From an uncultured Eubacterium sp. (GTDB lineage Bacteria; Bacillota; Clostridia; Lachnospirales; Lachnospiraceae), in the NCBI GenBank assembly GCA_910586445.1, contig CAJUHV010000038.1:1-9706 (forward strand): 9,706 bases of DNA, read 5' to 3'. Below, in pieces: positions 7,447 through 9,706 of this stretch. The notes beneath the pieces were generated by a model. It was not told the DNA's origin, searched no databases, and worked only from the letters and a program-made list of their open reading frames with translations. The translations under genes and the position numbers were made by a program. Each line of letters begins with the position of its first letter. The stretch's first letter is position 1.

Positions 7447-8121
7447 TTATTCCTGTACCCTTAATACATATCCCACCCCTCTGATTGTATGGATCAGCTT
7501 CGTCTCATACGGATCATCAATTTTTTTGCGCAGATAGCGGATATATACATCTATGACATTGGAATAGCTGTCATGATCCATGTCCCATATATTCGCCTCT
7601 ATCTGCTCCCTGCTGACTACGATATTCTGATTGCGGATCAGATATAGCAGCACTGAAAATTCTTTTGGGGACAGCGCAATTAATTTTTCTGCCCTCTTTA
7701 CCGTATGCTCGTTGCAGTCTACGGTCAGCTCCCCGCATCGGTATATATTTTCACGCACGCCCGCCTTTTTGCGTGTCATTGCCCGCACTCTCGCAGACAG
7801 CTCCTGAAACACAAACGGCTTGACCAGATAATCATCTGCCCCTATATCCAGCCCCTCTACAATATCATCCACACGGCTGCGTGCTGACAGAAACAAAACC
7901 GGCGTCTGCACCCCCCTGCTGCGCGCTTTTTTCAAAGTCTCAAATCCATTCATCTTTGGCAGCATAACATCTAAAATCACGCCATCATACTCTTCGATCT
8001 CCAAAAAATCCAGTGCACTCTCCCCGTCAAAACAGACATCCACCAGATAACCTTCAGATTCCAGTTCTTTTTGAATAATATGGTTCATATCCTTTTCGTC
8101 TTCTACTACTAAGATTTTCAT
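7447..8121 (-). CDS. OmpR/PhoB-family response regulator (224 aa)
   Basis: A DNA-binding response regulator, encoded directly upstream of its kinase. The ATG at 8121 is chosen because AGAGGAA lies 7 nt upstream and the protein then begins MKILVVEDE, the normal receiver start. A TTG at 8157 would add 12 residues with no support. The receiver domain (1-115) has the acidic pocket Glu7/Asp8, phospho-acceptor Asp51 in VILDVMLPKMNG, Ser79 and Lys101 in LVKPF. The C-terminal winged helix (about 130-224) has the OmpR signatures LSPKEFSVLLYL, VSREQIEANIW, NVIDVYIRYLRKKID and IHTIRGVGYVL. It follows the acyltransferase stop by 51 bp, in which I see no convincing promoter. It probably controls this operon or envelope genes; the sequence does not show its targets directly. 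Confidence 0.96.
   Translation of the reverse strand: MKILVVEDEKDMNHIIQKELESEGYLVDVCFDGESALDFLEIEEYDGVILDVMLPKMNGFETLKKARSRGVQTPVLFLSARSRVDDIVEGLDIGADDYLVKPFVFQELSARVRAMTRKKAGVRENIYRCGELTVDCNEHTVKRAEKLIALSPKEFSVLLYLIRNQNIVVSREQIEANIWDMDHDSYSNVIDVYIRYLRKKIDDPYETKLIHTIRGVGYVLRVQE
7448..7462 (-). promoter_or_regulatory. Ribosome binding site and possible non-canonical ATA start of the kinase
   Basis: On the minus strand AAGGG (7462-7458), a 7-nt spacer, and ATA (7450-7448) are in frame with the kinase. The ATA overlaps the response regulator stop TAA in the same geometry as the common ATGA stop-start overlap, with A in place of G. Starting here adds 13 residues, KQVSIGHHILQL after the initiator, which provides the basic residue and upstream turn typical of a first membrane helix. 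Confidence 0.4.
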
Positions 8122-8143
8122 ATGGTATTTCCTCTGTCTTATG

Positions 8144-8158
8144 ATTGATCCGACCAAT
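8144..8158. repeat. 15-bp imperfect palindrome upstream of the response regulator
   Basis: The plus strand ATTGATC-C-GACCAAT is an inverted repeat of 7-bp arms with one mismatch and a single central base. The one-base loop is too tight for an RNA hairpin, so if meaningful it would act as DNA, for example as an operator. It lies 23 bp upstream of the regulator's start codon. No promoter beside it is convincing. Confidence 0.25.
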
Positions 8159-8172
8159 CTGGCAGAACAGCA

Positions 8173-9258
8173 TCATACGATCAGCATACGCCTGCACCCT
8201 GCAAAAAAAGCCGGTGCGGCCATGCGCATGATTTTTGCAGTCAGCGCAATAACGCAGGTCGTAACCAGAACAGCTGCCACGTATTTGGGATACAGCTGTA
8301 CATACGTCTGACCCGGAAAAATCCTGACCAGTGCATGGCTCCAGTAGTTATGTGCCAGATAAATCGGAAAACTTATTTTCCCAAGGAAATATACCAAAGA
8401 ATTATTAAAAATGGATGAAAGCAGGCTCTGGCCGCTGAATGTCACAACTACGCCTATGGCAAATAACAGCAGCATGACAAAATCCATCCGCGAGCCTTTA
8501 TGCGCATATGACCATACAATTACACCTATATAACAAAACAGCTCCATCACTGTCAGCAGGATTTTCGCCAGCACAGTATACGAGATACGTTTCATCCTGG
8601 TGCAGATGCCAAAACAGATCGCGCCCATGCACAGTTCTCCCACGGCGCGCAGCCAGCCTTTATAGCAGAATCCCAGCCAGTCCGTAGGCCCTCTTAAATC
8701 ACCCACATTTTTAGACAGATACCCCATTGTGGCTATCGCAAGAATCGGTGCCCATACATTTAAAAATACATCCCTGTTTTTGAAAAACAGCGGCACCAGT
8801 ACAAGCATGGCTAAAATCATGGCCGATATATACCACGCAGCCGGATTTGCCCGAAATCCCTCAAGCCCCGACTCCCTGAGGAAAAACATGTCCCATACTC
8901 CGGTCATAAGGTCTTTGGCCAGCACAGTCAGCGTCGCCTCTGTGCGTATATGCTGTACGACAAACCCGATGCCCCATGCGATAAAAATCTCAGGACACAG
9001 CCCCTTTATTTTATGCAGCATAAACCGGCGGGTATCACGCCCGACGATAATCTCATTTTCGTCATACCGAAAAATAGACGCAGCCATAAGATAGCCCGAT
9101 ACAAGGAAAAAGAATTCTACCGCAATCGCCCCTCCGACAAAAGGAGTTGTCTTTATTTTTGTCAAATTAGAAGAATGGAACTGGACGACCATCAAAGAAA
9201 ATACAAATTTCCAAAAATCAATCGCGCCGTTGCGGGATTTCACTGCCTGTTCACTCAT
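8173..9258 (-). CDS. Membrane acyltransferase, acyltransferase 3 family (OafA/YrhL-like), 361 aa
   Basis: A multi-pass membrane acyltransferase of the family that O-acetylates or O-acylates surface glycans, peptidoglycan or lipids. The N-terminal signature is RNGAIDFWKFVFSLMVVQFHS, in which His28 is the expected conserved family histidine. It is followed by the second-helix motif AVEFFFLVSGYLMA. Around ten hydrophobic segments follow, including LAHNYW near the end, and the length is normal for the minimal family without a C-terminal SGNH domain. The ATG at 9258 is chosen because AAGGAG lies 10 nt upstream; a TTG at 9279 would place that site inside the coding region. It is the first gene after the promoter at 9320-9348 and is followed at 51 bp by the two-component genes. 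The acyl donor and acceptor cannot be read from the sequence. Confidence 0.9.
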   Translation of the reverse strand: MSEQAVKSRNGAIDFWKFVFSLMVVQFHSSNLTKIKTTPFVGGAIAVEFFFLVSGYLMAASIFRYDENEIIVGRDTRRFMLHKIKGLCPEIFIAWGIGFVVQHIRTEATLTVLAKDLMTGVWDMFFLRESGLEGFRANPAAWYISAMILAMLVLVPLFFKNRDVFLNVWAPILAIATMGYLSKNVGDLRGPTDWLGFCYKGWLRAVGELCMGAICFGICTRMKRISYTVLAKILLTVMELFCYIGVIVWSYAHKGSRMDFVMLLLFAIGVVVTFSGQSLLSSIFNNSLVYFLGKISFPIYLAHNYWSHALVRIFPGQTYVQLYPKYVAAVLVTTCVIALTAKIMRMAAPAFFAGCRRMLIV

Positions 9259-9319
9259 TCTGTAAAAGCTCCTTATCAAATTATTTTATTAGTTTAACTT
9301 TATATTATTAATATGTTAA

Positions 9320-9348
9320 ATTATAACACAGAATATGTTTTCTCACAA
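9320..9348 (-). promoter_or_regulatory. Sigma-A-type promoter of the acyltransferase/two-component operon
   Basis: On the minus strand the -35 is TTGTGA (9348-9343). A 17-bp spacer ends in TGT, followed by a perfect -10 TATAAT (9325-9320), so it also has the TGn extension. The start is predicted near 9313, giving a leader of about 55 nt before the ATG at 9258. The leader is very AT-rich. Confidence 0.75.
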
Positions 9349-9354
9349 CGTGAG
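9342..9354. repeat. Dyad CTCAC-AAC-GTGAG overlapping the -35 element
   Basis: A perfect 5-bp inverted repeat with a 3-bp centre covers the -35 hexamer of the operon promoter. A repressor or activator site is possible from its position. On the plus strand it is followed by TTTTTC, so it could alternatively be a very small terminator, but no plus-strand gene is known to end here. Confidence 0.35.
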
Positions 9355-9390
9355 TTTTTCATAATTTTATGCAGATTAAAACCCACAGGC

Positions 9391-9416
9391 TATATGCACA
9401 CATATAACCCGCGGGT
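9391..9416. repeat. Two adjacent perfect palindromes
   Basis: TATATG-CACA-CATATA (9391-9406) is directly followed by the 10-bp palindrome ACCCGCGGGT (9407-9416). They lie between the operon promoter and the 38-bp repeat array, in otherwise featureless non-coding DNA. Their role is unknown. Confidence 0.4.
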
Positions 9417-9435
9417 ATCCGTTTCCCCACGTATA

Positions 9436-9706
9436 AAATCAGCTCTATTTTTCCCGCCACAGCATATTTGTATAAGCCGGCTTTATTTTTCCCGCCACAG
9501 CGTCTTTGTATTATCCTGCTTTATTTCTACCGCCATAGCGCCCTTGTATTCTTCTGCTTTATTTCTGCAGCCATAGTCTCTTTGCATTATCCTGCTTTAT
9601 TTCTCTCAACTCGGCCTCTTTGCATTATCCTGCTTTATTTCTGCCAACTCAGCCTCTTTGCATTATCCTGCTTTATTTCTGCCAACTCAGCTCCCTTATA
9701 TTATCC
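9436..9706. repeat. Degenerate 38-bp tandem repeat array, seven units plus the start of an eighth
   Basis: Units of exactly 38 bp start at 9436, 9474, 9512, 9550, 9588, 9626 and 9664, and the next begins at 9702 and runs off the window. The core of each unit is a variant of CTGCTTTATTTCTGCC, followed about 10 bp later by a variant of TCTTTGTATTATC. Units 1-4 carry a (C/A)GCCAYAG-like middle block, while units 5-7 carry CAACTCRG. Neighbouring units are most alike: units 5 and 6 differ at 3 positions, 6 and 7 at 5. A 38-bp period is not a multiple of three and every frame is soon stopped, so the array is non-coding. The 427 bp from 9280 to the window end hold this array, the palindromes and the promoter, but no gene. 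Confidence 0.88.

Noticed and set aside
8122..8157. TTG start for the response regulator at 8157
   Set aside because: The receiver domain begins at the ATG at 8121, which has a strong Shine-Dalgarno; the extra 12 residues do not fit the family.
9259..9279. TTG start for the acyltransferase at 9279
   Set aside because: The AAGGAG site lies between this TTG and the ATG at 9258, so the ATG is the better start.
9299..9320. AT-rich leader hairpin of the acyltransferase as a riboswitch
   Set aside because: The small inverted repeats (TTTAAC/GTTAAA and ATATTA/TAATAT) are expected by chance in such AT-rich DNA, and no known riboswitch core is present.
9313..9576. 87-aa plus-strand reading frame into the repeat region
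   Set aside because: It crosses promoter elements and frame-shifting 38-bp repeats, has no clear Shine-Dalgarno and does not resemble a protein family.
9436..9706. CRISPR array
   Set aside because: Units are contiguous, degenerate along their whole length and have no unique spacers between constant repeats; no cas genes are seen.

Overview
The window looks like chromosomal DNA of a low-to-mid-GC Gram-positive anaerobe, most likely a Clostridia/Lachnospiraceae member. I infer this from strong AGGAGG-type ribosome binding sites, AT-rich intergenic DNA between moderately GC-rich genes, and the protein families and style of the sequences. Everything recognisable is on the minus strand, so the biological reading order is from right to left. 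No phage, transposase or CRISPR genes are visible.

Layout in transcription order: (1) The right end (about 9436-9706) is a degenerate 38-bp tandem repeat array that runs off the window, followed by two adjacent palindromes. (2) A good sigma-A-type promoter (-35 9343-9348, extended -10 9320-9325) starts an apparent operon: membrane acyltransferase (8173-9258), OmpR-family response regulator (7447-8121), HAMP-containing sensor kinase (6068-7411) and a sulfotransferase-like protein (4976-6064). It ends at a convincing intrinsic terminator (4911-4954). (3) A second unit starts at an extended -10 promoter (4854-4862). It holds a paralogous sulfotransferase-like protein (3705-4796), a class A penicillin-binding protein (835-3621) and a YigZ/IMPACT-family protein (181-831), closed by a weak terminator-like hairpin (156-180). 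(4) The left edge is a truncated tRNA-Gln(CTG) gene with its own strong promoter and three 10-bp-phased A-tracts.

Functionally, the acyltransferase, two sulfotransferase-like enzymes, envelope-type two-component system and peptidoglycan synthase suggest a cell-envelope modification module: acylation and perhaps sulfation of a surface glycan, controlled by an envelope-sensing kinase and placed beside wall synthesis. This is inference from family membership and gene order; no substrate is shown. The most interesting details are the split of the two sulfotransferase paralogs into separate transcription units, an OmpR-family (WalR/PhoP-like) direct-repeat box upstream of the second unit, the missing canonical start codon of the kinase, and the 38-bp repeat array.
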